Below are positions 19,336 to 28,287 of a DNA stretch of 64,000 nucleotides, in pieces. The notes below the pieces were generated by a model that was not told the DNA's origin, made no database searches, and saw only the letters and a list, made by a program, of their open reading frames with translations. Each line of letters begins with the position of its first letter. Position 1 is the stretch's first letter. Origin of the DNA: Amycolatopsis acididurans (GTDB lineage Bacteria > Actinomycetota > Actinomycetes > Mycobacteriales > Pseudonocardiaceae). A program made the translations under genes and the position numbers. The stretch is taken from assembly GCF_012328925.1 (NCBI RefSeq), contig NZ_JAAXLS010000004.1, forward strand, positions 248,001 to 312,000. The letters are read 5' to 3'.

Positions 19336-19753
19336 TGGAGTCTCCCTCCGTCCCGGCATCGGTCGCCCGATGCCATCGATCCAGCACGATCACTTCGGCA
19401 CTGTCTCCGGGGGCGGGGTCGCCACCGGCTCCGCGGTGTTCGTAGCTTCCACTCTTGCAGACGCTGAGCGTGTTGCAAGTGTTCCCGTCTCTGTGGGACT
19501 TGCGTCACGTCGAATTACCCCGGATGTCGTAGGTCCAATCCCGGTATCTAGGACGCGAAACACCGCCGAAACGTTCAGACCACGCGTTTGCCGTGGTCAG
19601 CGAGGTGCCCGAGTGGCGGTACATGGCGGAAAACGCTCCCATGGGCACGGCCGGCGGCGCCAGGTCTGTTCGTTCACAGCGAAACCGCGGCGGGGCCGAA
19701 ACGGCGTTGCGATGGGACTTCCGCGACGTCGTGAGCGTGAGACACTTCACCTC
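19336..19753. other. 418-base divergent intergenic region
   Basis: It separates the DUF7455-like gene from the glutamine synthetase-like operon. No frame in it looks coding. The one clear structure is an imperfect palindrome at 19454-19479: CTTGCAG and TTGCAAG arms with an inner ACGC-TGA-GCGT. A third CTTGCG copy follows at 19499. These could be operator sites or a leader hairpin. Confidence 0.45.
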
Positions 19754-21100
19754 ATGACGAAGGCAGCATCGGCTGCGGCGAAGGACCTGGCCGCTGCCGG
19801 GGTCAGTGGGGTGCAGATCGCGTGGGCCGACAACAACGGCATTCCGCGGTCACGCATCGTGCCGATCAACGGCCTCGCCGATGCCGCCAGCCGTGGCGTG
19901 GGGATCACCTCGCTGTTCGCGGTCTTCGACACCCACGACGCGATCACGTATGCCCATCCGGGCCTGTCCACGCCCTCGGGCGACGTGCGGCTGGTGCCCG
20001 TGATCGAGCGCCTGCGGCGGCTCGCGGGCCAGCCCGCGCTCGCCTGGGCACCGGGGCGGCAGATCGCCGCGGACGGATCGCCGTGGCCGTACTGCCAGCG
20101 CGCGGTGCTGCAACGGCAGGTCGCGGCCGCGGCCGGACAGGGTTACGAGCTGCGTGCGGGTTATGAGCTTGAGTTCTGCCTCGCCCCGGCCGGCAGTCCG
20201 GACATCGCGTCCGCGCCGGGGCACCGCGGGCCGGCCTACAGTCCGCACGCACTGGTCGAACTGGACGGGTTCATCGCCGCGCTGTTGCACGACTTCGAGG
20301 TCAACGGGCTGCCGCTGAACCAGGTGCACGCCGAGTACGGGCTCGCGCAGGTCGAGTTGTCGCTGCGCCCGACCGACCCGGTGTCGGCGGCCGACGACCA
20401 GCTTCTGGCCAGGCAGACCATTCACGCGGCGGCGCACGCGCACGGGCTGCGGGCCAGCTTCTCGCCGATCGTGGCGCCCGAGGCCGCGGGCAACGGCTGG
20501 CATCTGCACACTTCGTTGTGGCGCAAGGGCGGCAACTTGCTGGCCGGAATTCCCGACGCGGACGGTGCGGGTTATCTCGCCGGGCTGTTGCGCGAGCTGC
20601 CGGCCCTGACCGCGATCACCGCGCCGAGCGTACTGTCCACAGTGCGGCTGCGGCCGGGCTATTTCGCCAGTGCGTACGCGTTCTGGGGTGTGGAGAACCG
20701 GGAGGCGCCGTTGCGTTTCGTGCCCGGCACCGAGCTGCTGGGCGCCGAGCACGCCAACGTCGAGCTCAAACCGTCGGACGCGTCGGCGAACCCGTATCTC
20801 GCGCTGTCCGCGGTCCTGGCCGCCGGACTCGCCGGAATGGCGGAGAACCTGACGCTGCCCGAACCCATCGCGGAGGATCCGGGCACGTGGCCGGACGAGC
20901 GCCGGGTCGCCGAGGGCGTGGTGCGGCTGCCTGCGACACCGGCCGAGCAGAGCACGGCGCTGCTCGCGTCGAAAGCGGTTTCCGGAGTCCTGGGGGAGGA
21001 GTTGCTCGGTGCGTTCGGCGCGGTTCGGAACTCGGATGCGGACTGGGCCGCCGAGCGCGACCTCGCCGAGATCGTCGCGGCCCATCTGTGGCGGTACTGA
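19754..21100 (+). CDS. Glutamine synthetase-family ligase (non-GlnA type)
   Basis: A 448-residue member of the glutamine synthetase superfamily, forming gamma-glutamyl amides with ATP. The N-terminal GVQIAWADNNGIPRSRIVPI is the short beta-grasp domain. The catalytic domain has GYELEFCL (metal-binding Glu), HAEYGLAQVELSL, NGWHLHTSLW (the His of NGxGxH is kept) and VENREAPLRFVPG. The C-terminus NVELKPSDASANPYLALSAVLAAG is intact. It is shorter than GlnA and lacks the adenylylation loop. The family includes gamma-glutamylpolyamine and ethanolamine ligases; the amine acceptor cannot be read from sequence. ATG at 19754. It heads a three-gene operon with 4-base gaps. Confidence 0.85.
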   Translation: MTKAASAAAKDLAAAGVSGVQIAWADNNGIPRSRIVPINGLADAASRGVGITSLFAVFDTHDAITYAHPGLSTPSGDVRLVPVIERLRRLAGQPALAWAPGRQIAADGSPWPYCQRAVLQRQVAAAAGQGYELRAGYELEFCLAPAGSPDIASAPGHRGPAYSPHALVELDGFIAALLHDFEVNGLPLNQVHAEYGLAQVELSLRPTDPVSAADDQLLARQTIHAAAHAHGLRASFSPIVAPEAAGNGWHLHTSLWRKGGNLLAGIPDADGAGYLAGLLRELPALTAITAPSVLSTVRLRPGYFASAYAFWGVENREAPLRFVPGTELLGAEHANVELKPSDASANPYLALSAVLAAGLAGMAENLTLPEPIAEDPGTWPDERRVAEGVVRLPATPAEQSTALLASKAVSGVLGEELLGAFGAVRNSDADWAAERDLAEIVAAHLWRY

Positions 21101-21104
21101 GGCG

Positions 21105-21884
21105 GTGCGGTTGCTGGATCGGGTTCGCTGGTTTCCCGGCGCGCGAGAACTGATCGTCCAGGCGCGCGCCGAGATGCCGCAGAAGGACGAGCTGTGCGGC
21201 GCCTTCGTGGCCGTGGTCTCGTTGCGTGCCTACGGGATCGAGATCTCCGACCAGGACGAGGCGGCGGCCGCGGCCGGAATCCGGTTGCTCGCCGGGGGCA
21301 CGCCGGAGGGCAGGCCGCCGGGTGAGAAGATCCGCGACGACTACCGGATTTCGTTGCCCCGCACGCAGAACGCCGCCGAGGCCGGGGCGTCCTCGGCTGG
21401 CGTCGCGCACGCGATCGAGGTTCTTTCCGCCGGGCGGCTGCGGGCGGTCCCGGCCTGCGGTGACTGGACGTCGGCACGGCTCGGCGAACTGCTCACGGCT
21501 CTCTACGACCTGCGGTGGGTCGCTCCGGTGGCCAATGTGGACACCGCCGAGCTCGGCGCCTTCGACACTCCGGCCACGGCACTGGCCGACTACCTCGACG
21601 GCGGCCTGCCGCCGTTCTGGAGTTCCCGCTGGCACACCGGGCATTTCACGTTGTTGACCGGCGTCGCGACGGGCGAAGGTGGTGCGCTCGTGTCCGTAAT
21701 GGACAGTTACCCGTCGCTGGGCGACCGCGGGCTGCACCTGCAACTGCTGGACCGGCTCGCGCTCGCGCTGCGCCGGGAACGGCTCGGGCGGCCCGGCGGT
21801 GTCCTGCTCACCGTGCCCGAAGCCGACGCCGAGCGCGCCGCCGGGCTGATCACGCGTGCCGGTCTCCGCGTCGGTCTCTGGTGA
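21105..21884 (+). CDS. Uncharacterised protein with possible C39/papain-like Cys-His-Asp triad
   Basis: A 259-residue soluble protein that I do not recognise with certainty; I recall similar actinobacterial proteins filed as DUF6885. MPQKDELCGAFVAVVSLRAYG near residue 25 has a Gln shortly before a Cys-Gly at the start of a helix. Near residue 180 HTGHFTLLTGVATGEGG is followed by VSVMDSYPSLGD, an arrangement like the His and Asp strands of papain/C39-type cysteine peptidases. GTG at 21105 lies 4 bases after the ligase stop, and the next gene starts 4 bases after this one ends. No signal peptide or membrane segment. Protease-like function is inference only. Confidence 0.65.
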   Translation: MRLLDRVRWFPGARELIVQARAEMPQKDELCGAFVAVVSLRAYGIEISDQDEAAAAAGIRLLAGGTPEGRPPGEKIRDDYRISLPRTQNAAEAGASSAGVAHAIEVLSAGRLRAVPACGDWTSARLGELLTALYDLRWVAPVANVDTAELGAFDTPATALADYLDGGLPPFWSSRWHTGHFTLLTGVATGEGGALVSVMDSYPSLGDRGLHLQLLDRLALALRRERLGRPGGVLLTVPEADAERAAGLITRAGLRVGLW

Positions 21885-21888
21885 CCGG

Positions 21889-22656
21889 ATGATCGCCAAG
21901 CGGCTGCCCGTGTGGGCCTATCTCGTCGTCGTTCTCGGTTACCTGGTCGTCGTGCAGGGACTCGGCGCGTTCTTCACGAAGGATCTCGGGCTCGGCTACG
22001 CCAACGCCAACACGATCGACGCGCTGTGGCGCAGTATCGCGCTGCCGATCGGGATCGGGCTGGTGCTGGTCGCCGTGCTCGTCACCGTGCTGCGCTGGTG
22101 GCGGCCGGTCCTGGCCGACGACCGGCCGGTCAGCCGCTGGGTCCTCGCCGTTCCCGTGGTCATGTTCGGCGCGACGCTCGTGGCCACCGACTACGGGGGA
22201 CTGGCCGAGCGCGGCCTCGGCTTCAGCCTGTTGCTGCTGCTCGGCGTGCTGTTCGTCGGCTTCGCCGAAGAGACCCTGTTCCGCGGCGTGGGACTCGTGT
22301 GCTTCCGGCAGAACGGTTACCCGGAAGGAAAAGTGGCATTGTGGACGTCCGTGATCTTCGGGCTCGCCCACGCCAGCAACCTGATCAGCAACGGCCCGAA
22401 GGCATTCGTCCAGGTCCTCGTGACCGCGATCGCGGGCTACTTCTTCTACCTGGTCCGGCGGCGCACCGGAGGACTGCTCGCGCCCGCGATCGTGCACGCC
22501 CTGTGGGATCTGTCGCTGATGTCGGCCACGGTCGTGCCCGGCCGGACCTACGCCGGTCCCGCGTGGTGCGTGCTCGCGCTCATCGTGCTCGCGGTCGTGG
22601 TCGTCGCGTGGCGCCGCCAGATCGAGCCGGCGGCCACCGTCGCGGGTCCTCCGTGA
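21889..22656 (+). CDS. CPBP family intramembrane glutamic endopeptidase
   Basis: A 255-residue membrane protein with about seven helices and the CPBP/Abi motifs in order: EETLFRG near residue 130, FGLAHASN near 160, and HALWDLSL near 205. These residues bind and activate water in the intramembrane protease (Rce1-like) site. In Gram-positive bacteria such proteins act in bacteriocin self-immunity or prenyl-protein processing. It begins 4 bases after the preceding gene and ends in a strong bidirectional terminator. Confidence 0.88.
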   Translation: MIAKRLPVWAYLVVVLGYLVVVQGLGAFFTKDLGLGYANANTIDALWRSIALPIGIGLVLVAVLVTVLRWWRPVLADDRPVSRWVLAVPVVMFGATLVATDYGGLAERGLGFSLLLLLGVLFVGFAEETLFRGVGLVCFRQNGYPEGKVALWTSVIFGLAHASNLISNGPKAFVQVLVTAIAGYFFYLVRRRTGGLLAPAIVHALWDLSLMSATVVPGRTYAGPAWCVLALIVLAVVVVAWRRQIEPAATVAGPP

Positions 22657-22669
22657 CGGTGGCCGCCGG
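22627..22669. terminator. Bidirectional terminator, 15-bp perfect stem
   Basis: Arms CCGGCGGCCACCGTC and GACGGTGGCCGCCGG around a 13-base loop. It overlaps the end of the CPBP gene and ends 5 bases before the convergent fadB stop codon. Confidence 0.8.
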
Positions 22670-22674
22670 GCGGA

Positions 22675-24783
22675 TCAGGCGGGAACCGAGGCCACGCCGG
22701 GAGCCAGGAACGGCTTGCCGGTGACCTTCTCCGACACGCCGGTGCGGTCGAGGTAAGGCGTGATGCCACCGAGCCAGAACGGCCAGCCGGCACCGAGGAT
22801 CAGGCACAGGTCGATGTCCTGGGCCTCGGCGACCACGCCCTCGTCGAGCATCAGCTTGATCTCGTCGGCGATCGCGGTCAGCGCGCGATCGCGCACCTCC
22901 TCGGCCGAGGACGGCTTGTCGCCCTGCTGCCACAGCGCGGTGACCTCCGGGTCGACCGTCTGGTTGCCCTGGGCGTCCCACTGCCACACCGCGGTCTTGC
23001 CGGAGTCCACGAACCGCTTGAGGTTCTCGCTCACCCGGAAGCGGTCCGGGAACGCCGCGTGCAGCGTTTCGCCCACGTGCAACGCGATCGCCGGGCCGAC
23101 CAGCTGTGTCAGCACCAGCGGCGTCATCGGCAGCCCGAGCGGGTCGAGCGCGTGGTCGGCCACCTCGAACGGGGTGCCCTCGTCGATCGTGGTCAGCACC
23201 TCGCCGAGGAAACGCAGCAGCAGCCGGTTCACCACGAACGCGGGCGCGTCCTTGACCAGCACGCAGGACTTCTTCAGCTGCTTGCCCAGCGCGAACGCCG
23301 TCGCCAGCGACGCGTCGTCGGTCTTCTCCGCCCGCACGATCTCCAGCAGCGGCATGACCGCGACCGGATTGAAGAAGTGGAAGCCGACGACCCGTTCGGG
23401 GTGCTGGAGCTTCGAGGCCATCTCGCTGATCGACAGCGAGGAGGTGTTGGTGGCCAGGATCGCCTCGGCCGAGACGAACTGTTCCACCTCGGCGAACACC
23501 TGCTGTTTGACGCCCATCTCCTCGAACACGGCCTCGATCACGAAGTCCGCGTCGGAGAAGGCCGCCTTGTCCAGCGAGCCGCTCACCAGGGCTTTGAGCC
23601 GGTTGGCCTCGTCCGGAGAAATACGAGACTTGGCTCGGAGTTTGTCCACCTCACCGTGCACATAGGACACTCCCTTGTCCACGCGCTCCTGGCTGACGTC
23701 GGTCAGCACGACCGGAACCTTGAGCCTGCGCACGAACAGCAGCGCCATCTGCGAGGCCATCAGTCCGGCGCCGACCACGCCCACCTTGCTCACCTTGCGT
23801 GCCAGCGACTTCTCCGGCGCACCGGCGGGCCGCTTCGCACGCTTGTTGACCAGGTTGAACGAGTACAGCCCGGCGCGCAGCGTGTCGCTCATCAGCAACT
23901 CGGCCAGGCCATCGGTCTCGGCCGCGTAGCCCGCGTCGAGATCGTTGTTCCGGGCCAGTTCCAGCAGCTCCACGGCCTTGGTCGCACCCGGCGAAGCGCC
24001 GTGCGTCTTTCCATCCACAATGGACTTCGCGCGGGCGATGGCGTTGTCCCAGGCCTCGCCGCGATCGATCGCACGCCGCTGTGGGATCTTCTCCCCGCGC
24101 ACGACCTGCGCCAGCCACGCCAGCGACTGCTCAAGGAAGTCCGCCGAGCCGAGCACCTCGTCCACGATGCCCAGTTCCGCGGCCTTGGCCACGTTCAGCA
24201 TCTTGTTCTGATTCAGGGCGTTCTCGATGATCACGGTGACCGCGGCGTCCGGTCCGATCAGGTTCGGCAGCAGCTGCGTGCCGCCCCAGCCGGGGAACAG
24301 GCCCAAGAACACCTCGGGGAAGGAGATGGCGGCGGTGTTCTCCGACAGCGTGCGGTAGTGGCAGGACAGCGCGAGCTCGAGGCCGCCGCCCATCACCGCG
24401 CCGTTGACGAAGGCGAAGGTCGGGATCTCCGAATCGGTGAGGCGGCGGAACACCTCGTGTCCGGTGGCGGCGATTTCCCTTGCCAGCGAAGGATCCGAGA
24501 CGGCCTCGACCCCGGAGAGGTCGGCGCCGACGGCGAAGATGAACGGCTTGCCGGTGACCGCGATCGCGGCCGGTTCGGCGGCGAAGGCCTCGTCCAGCGC
24601 GGAGTTCAGGCTCACCAGGCCCTGCGGCCCGAACGTCGACGGCCGGGTGTGGTCGTGGCCGTTGTCGATGGTGACCAGCGCGACCGGCTTGTCCAGCCCG
24701 GGCACCTTGACCAGCCGGGTGACCGCGGTGGTGACGACCTCGTCCGGGAAGGCCGCGCTGGCCTGCTCAACTGTGAAGGTCAC
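22675..24783 (-). CDS. fadB: Fatty acid oxidation multifunctional protein: enoyl-CoA hydratase / 3-hydroxyacyl-CoA dehydrogenase
   Basis: A 702-residue two-part beta-oxidation enzyme. The N-terminal crotonase domain (to about residue 300) has the oxyanion-hole stretch KPFIFAVGADLSG and NGAVMGGGLELALSCHYR. The dehydrogenase domain begins VGVVGAGLMASQMALLFVRR (NAD-binding GxGxMA) near residue 335 and has TNTSSLSISEMA, HFFNPVAVMPLLEIV and KDAPAFVVNRLL. The GTG start overlaps the stop of fadA by 4 bases, giving a coupled fadA-fadB operon in the unusual A-first order common in actinomycetes. Acts on acyl-CoAs in the cytosol. Confidence 0.93.
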   Translation of the reverse strand: MTFTVEQASAAFPDEVVTTAVTRLVKVPGLDKPVALVTIDNGHDHTRPSTFGPQGLVSLNSALDEAFAAEPAAIAVTGKPFIFAVGADLSGVEAVSDPSLAREIAATGHEVFRRLTDSEIPTFAFVNGAVMGGGLELALSCHYRTLSENTAAISFPEVFLGLFPGWGGTQLLPNLIGPDAAVTVIIENALNQNKMLNVAKAAELGIVDEVLGSADFLEQSLAWLAQVVRGEKIPQRRAIDRGEAWDNAIARAKSIVDGKTHGASPGATKAVELLELARNNDLDAGYAAETDGLAELLMSDTLRAGLYSFNLVNKRAKRPAGAPEKSLARKVSKVGVVGAGLMASQMALLFVRRLKVPVVLTDVSQERVDKGVSYVHGEVDKLRAKSRISPDEANRLKALVSGSLDKAAFSDADFVIEAVFEEMGVKQQVFAEVEQFVSAEAILATNTSSLSISEMASKLQHPERVVGFHFFNPVAVMPLLEIVRAEKTDDASLATAFALGKQLKKSCVLVKDAPAFVVNRLLLRFLGEVLTTIDEGTPFEVADHALDPLGLPMTPLVLTQLVGPAIALHVGETLHAAFPDRFRVSENLKRFVDSGKTAVWQWDAQGNQTVDPEVTALWQQGDKPSSAEEVRDRALTAIADEIKLMLDEGVVAEAQDIDLCLILGAGWPFWLGGITPYLDRTGVSEKVTGKPFLAPGVASVPA

Positions 24784-26009
24784 TTGTCGCTCCCGTCGTA
24801 CGCAGGGTTCTCCCACAGCACGGAACCGCCCATGCCGATACCGATGCACATCGTGGTGAGGCCGTAGCGGACCTCGGGATGCTCGGCGAACTGGCGCGAG
24901 AGCTGGGTCATCAGCCGCACGCCGGAGGAGGCCAGCGGGTGCCCGCAGGCGATCGCGCCGCCCCACGGGTTGACGCGCGGATCCGTCGCCTCGATGCCGA
25001 AGTGGTCGAGGAAGGCCAGCACCTGCACCGCGAACGCCTCGTTGATCTCGAACAGCCCGATGTCCGAAATGGACAGCCCGGTGCGGGCGAGCAGCTTCTC
25101 GGTGGCCGGCACCGGGCCGATGCCCATCACCTCGGGCTCGACCCCGGCGAAGGAGTAGCCGACCAGCCGCATGCCCACCGGCATGCCCAGCTCGCGCGCG
25201 GTCCGCTCGTCGGCGAGGATCGCGCCGGTCGCACCGTCGTTGAGCCCGGCCGCGTTGCCCGCGGTGACCCTGCCGTGCGGACGGAACGGCGTCTTGAGCG
25301 TGGCGAGCTGCTCGACCGTGGTGCCCGGACGGGGCGGCTCGTCCTCGGTGGCCAGGCCCCAGCCCAGCTCGGGGTTGCGGATCGCGACCGGCACCAGCTC
25401 GGGCCCGATCTTGCCGGCCTTCACGGCGTCGGCGTAGCGCTCCTGGCTCTGGGCGGCGTACTCGTCCGTGCGCTGCTTGGTGATGGCCGGGTAGCGGTCG
25501 TGCACGTTCTCCGCGGTCTGGCCCATGACCAGCGCGGTCGGATCGACCAGCTTGTCGGCCACGATGCGGGGGTTCGGGTCGACGCCCTCGCCCATCGGGT
25601 GGCGGCCCATGTGCTCGACACCGCCTGCGATGGCGATGTCGTAGGCGCCGAAGCCGATGCCACCGGCGATGCTGGTCACCGCGGTCATCGCGCCCGCGCA
25701 CATCCGGTCGACGGCGAAACCGGGCACGGACTTGGGAAGGCCGGCCAGCAGCGCGGCGGTGCGGCCGATGGTCAGCCCCTGGTCGCCGGTCTGGGTGGTG
25801 GCGGCGATCGCGACGTCGTCGACGCGCTCGGGCGGCAGTTCCGGATGCCTGCGCAGCAGCTCCCGGATCACCTTGACCACCAGGTCGTCGGCACGGGTGT
25901 TGGCGTAGATGCCCTTGTCGCCCGCCTTGCCGAACGGGGTGCGTACCCCTTCGACGAAGGCAACGGAGCGCACCTCTCGCGCGGTCGGCGCCAGTGGTGT
26001 TGCGGCCAC
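24780..26009 (-). CDS. fadA: Acetyl-CoA C-acyltransferase (3-ketoacyl-CoA thiolase)
   Basis: A 409-residue thiolase that cleaves 3-ketoacyl-CoA in the last beta-oxidation step. The nucleophile lies in VDRMCAGAMTAVTSIAGG near residue 95. NPWGGAIACGHPLASSGVR near 350 carries the His and GHP motif, and GLTTMCIGIGMGGSVLWE near 385 carries the second catalytic Cys. GTG at 26009 follows GAGGAG. A symmetrical operator-like sequence lies 58-73 bases upstream. Confidence 0.93.
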   Translation of the reverse strand: MAATPLAPTAREVRSVAFVEGVRTPFGKAGDKGIYANTRADDLVVKVIRELLRRHPELPPERVDDVAIAATTQTGDQGLTIGRTAALLAGLPKSVPGFAVDRMCAGAMTAVTSIAGGIGFGAYDIAIAGGVEHMGRHPMGEGVDPNPRIVADKLVDPTALVMGQTAENVHDRYPAITKQRTDEYAAQSQERYADAVKAGKIGPELVPVAIRNPELGWGLATEDEPPRPGTTVEQLATLKTPFRPHGRVTAGNAAGLNDGATGAILADERTARELGMPVGMRLVGYSFAGVEPEVMGIGPVPATEKLLARTGLSISDIGLFEINEAFAVQVLAFLDHFGIEATDPRVNPWGGAIACGHPLASSGVRLMTQLSRQFAEHPEVRYGLTTMCIGIGMGGSVLWENPAYDGSDK

Positions 26010-26066
26010 GGTTGCTCCTCACGGGGAAAGAAATCTGAGGTGGTTTACAGGCGCACCATAGCCCTT

Positions 26067-26082
26067 GTTACCCGTCGGTAAC
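26067..26082. promoter_or_regulatory. Operator-like palindrome upstream of fadA
   Basis: GTTACC-CGTC-GGTAAC is a perfect 6-base inverted repeat with a 4-base spacer, 58 bases before the fadA start codon. Its size and place suit a TetR- or GntR-type fatty-acid repressor. Binding is inferred. Confidence 0.5.
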
Positions 26083-26151
26083 CAGAGGAGTGGTCCTGTC
26101 GAGTGCGTCACGCCACCTTTTAGGGGTGGAGGTTCTTTCCGCTCGGCGAGG

Positions 26152-26177
26152 ACCGGGCCGCCCGCGAGCGGTCCGGT
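26152..26177. terminator. Putative terminator downstream of RNase D gene
   Basis: A 10-base stem ACCGGGCCGC/GCGGTCCGGT with one G.T wobble and a 6-base loop, starting 29 bases after the rnd stop. A smaller CCACC/GGTGG hairpin lies just beyond at 26113-26129. Confidence 0.5.
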
Positions 26178-26205
26178 TCGGGTGAAGTGGTGACGGTGCC
26201 GGGTG

Positions 26206-27456
26206 CTACTTGGCCGCGGTACTGCGCAGCGCCGTGGCGAGGTCGCTCGCGGTCAGCTCGATCTGCCAGGGCCGTGCACCGCCGGCGCGCAGCACCTCGG
26301 TGACGCCTTCCGCGCTCCGGTCCTCCGGCGGGCGCCAGCAGGTGCGGCGCAGCAGATCCGGCAGCAGCAGGTTCTCCACCGGCAGCTGGTGATGTCCGGC
26401 GATCCTGGTCAGCGCGGCGCGTGCCGCGCCGAGCCGGGCCGCCGCGTCGGGGTCCTTGTCCGCCCAGCGGTTGGCGGGCGGCGGACCGTCGTTGGGTTGT
26501 GCCGGGTTCGGCAGCGCCTCGCGAGGCAGCGCCCGCGCCGCCTCCAGATGCCGGAACCACTGCGCCGAGTAACGCCGCTGCACGCGGCCGCCGAACACCG
26601 GCAGCGCCTGCAGCTCGGCCACGGTCTTCGGCTCGGCGAGCACCGCGTTGACGATCGCGCTGTCCGGCAGCACCCGGCTGGGCGCGCGGTCGCGTTTGCG
26701 CGCGAGCTCGTCGCGCGCCTCCCACAGCGCCCGCACGGCGGCCAGACCACGGGCGGTGCGGACCTTGTGGATTCCGGACGTGCGGCGCCACGGTTCGGCC
26801 CGCGGAGCCGGTGCGGGTGCGTTGCGCACGGCCTCGAACTCCTGGCGGGCCCAGTCCAGCTTGCCTTGCGCGGCCAGCTCGGCCTCGAGTTTCTCGCGCA
26901 ACGGCACGAGCAGTTCGACGTCCAGCGCCGCGTAGTTGAGCCAGTCGACCGGCAGCGGTCGTTTCGACCAGTCCGCCGCGCTGTGGCCCTTTTCCAGCTG
27001 GTAGCCCAGCAGCCGCTCCACGAGCGTGCCGAGGCCGACGCGTTCGTATCCGGCCAGCCGTCCGGCCAGCTCGGTGTCGAACAGGCTCACCGGCCGCAGG
27101 TCCAGCTCGGCGAGGCAGGGCAGGTCCTGCGAGGCAGCGTGCAGCACCCACTCCTCGGCGTTGATCGCACGCCGAAGCGGTTCGAGCTGCCCGGCCAGCG
27201 CGATCGGATCCACCAGTACCGAGCCCGCGCCATCCCGGCGCAGCTGCACCAGATAGGCCTTGGGCCAGTAGCGGTATCCCGACGCGCGTTCGGTGTCGAC
27301 CGCGATCGCCCCGGAACCGGCGGCCAGCTTCTCGCAGGCACGCGTCAGTTCTGCGGGGTCGCCGATCACCGGAGGGGTCCCGTCGGCCGGTTCCGTCAAC
27401 AGGATGGGGCCGACCGGTCGCTCCGCGTCATCGACGCCTTGATCTGCGGTTTCCAC
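26206..27456 (-). CDS. rnd: Ribonuclease D (3'-5' exonuclease with HRDC domain)
   Basis: A 416-residue DEDDy exoribonuclease that trims tRNA and other structured RNA 3' ends. The four catalytic acidic residues lie in AVDTERASGYRY (Exo I), HAASQDLPCL (Exo II) and YAALDVELLVPL (Exo III, with the Tyr). An HRDC domain follows (VRALWEARDELARKRDRAPSRVLPD), then a second HRDC-like C-terminal region. I chose GTG at 27456 because GTAGGG lies 9 bases upstream; TTG at 27465 would have no spacing. It follows the response regulator gene on the same strand, 68 bases away. Confidence 0.92.
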   Translation of the reverse strand: METADQGVDDAERPVGPILLTEPADGTPPVIGDPAELTRACEKLAAGSGAIAVDTERASGYRYWPKAYLVQLRRDGAGSVLVDPIALAGQLEPLRRAINAEEWVLHAASQDLPCLAELDLRPVSLFDTELAGRLAGYERVGLGTLVERLLGYQLEKGHSAADWSKRPLPVDWLNYAALDVELLVPLREKLEAELAAQGKLDWARQEFEAVRNAPAPAPRAEPWRRTSGIHKVRTARGLAAVRALWEARDELARKRDRAPSRVLPDSAIVNAVLAEPKTVAELQALPVFGGRVQRRYSAQWFRHLEAARALPREALPNPAQPNDGPPPANRWADKDPDAAARLGAARAALTRIAGHHQLPVENLLLPDLLRRTCWRPPEDRSAEGVTEVLRAGGARPWQIELTASDLATALRSTAAK

Positions 27457-27524
27457 AACGTTCAACCCTACGGGACGGGCGTACCGCGCCTGGTGCGCCC
27501 GCCCCGCAGAGCCTTGAACATCGG

Positions 27525-28241
27525 TCAGCGGATGACGCCCGCGCGCATCGCCAGCGCCACCATCTGCGCCCGGTCACCGGTGCCGAGCTTGCGCCCGATC
27601 CGTGACAGGTGCGACTTGACGGTGAGCGCGGAGAGGCTGAGCTCTTCGCCGATCTCCTTGTTGGACTGACCGTCCGCCACGAGCTGGAGAACCTCCACCT
27701 CACGTGCGGACAGCTCCCGCGGCGTGTTGTCGGTGCCCGGGACGCGCGTGCCGGTGGCCAGCACCGGTGCCACGCTCGGGTCCGCGTACACGCCACCGTC
27801 CAGCACCCTGCGCACGCCGTCGGTCACCACCATGGGCGAAGCCGACTTGAGCAGGTATGCCTGTGCCCCGGCCTGGAAGGCCGAGCGGACGGCGTACGGG
27901 TCGTCCGAGGATGCGAGTACCACGATCCGAGGCCACCCGTGGTTACGCAGCTCGGTAACCAGTTCGATGCCCGAGCCGTCGGGCAGACCGAGGTCGAGGA
28001 TCGCCAGGTCACAGGGACCTGTCGCGGTCGCCCGCGCCCTCGCCTCGGCTACCGAGGCAGCCTCGTGTACGGTGCCCGCTCCCATCTGAGCGAGTCGAGC
28101 GGCGATAGCCTCCCTAAGTAACGGGTGGTCATCGACCACCAGCACGGAAAACAGCTCTTCCCGCGGGTGCGGAACCATGCTCGCCGGCAACGCGCCGGCT
28201 GGCGTGGATCTGACGGCCTGAGATAAGCCGACGGCAGCCAC
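27525..28241 (-). CDS. NarL/LuxR-type response regulator
   Basis: A 238-residue two-component response regulator. After a short 30-residue leader the receiver domain shows VLVVDDHPLLRE (acidic pair at 37-38), phosphorylatable Asp83 in AILDLGLPDGSG, and Lys132 in AYLLKSAS. The C-terminal LuxR helix-turn-helix is LSAREVEVLQLVADGQSNKEIGEELSLSALTVKSHLSRIGRKLG. GTG at 28241 has AGGGAGG 7 bases upstream. No histidine kinase lies nearby, so it is an orphan here. A long inverted repeat lies in the upstream leader. Confidence 0.88.
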   Translation of the reverse strand: MAAVGLSQAVRSTPAGALPASMVPHPREELFSVLVVDDHPLLREAIAARLAQMGAGTVHEAASVAEARARATATGPCDLAILDLGLPDGSGIELVTELRNHGWPRIVVLASSDDPYAVRSAFQAGAQAYLLKSASPMVVTDGVRRVLDGGVYADPSVAPVLATGTRVPGTDNTPRELSAREVEVLQLVADGQSNKEIGEELSLSALTVKSHLSRIGRKLGTGDRAQMVALAMRAGVIR

Positions 28242-28287
28242 GTCACTACCTCCCTGGAGTCGGTCGTGCCCCCCGACCGGCACCGGG

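Noticed and set aside
24784..26022. Upstream extension of the fadB frame over the thiolase gene
   Set aside because: It is an out-of-frame reading of fadA; the GTGA overlap at 24780-24783 defines the true fadB start.
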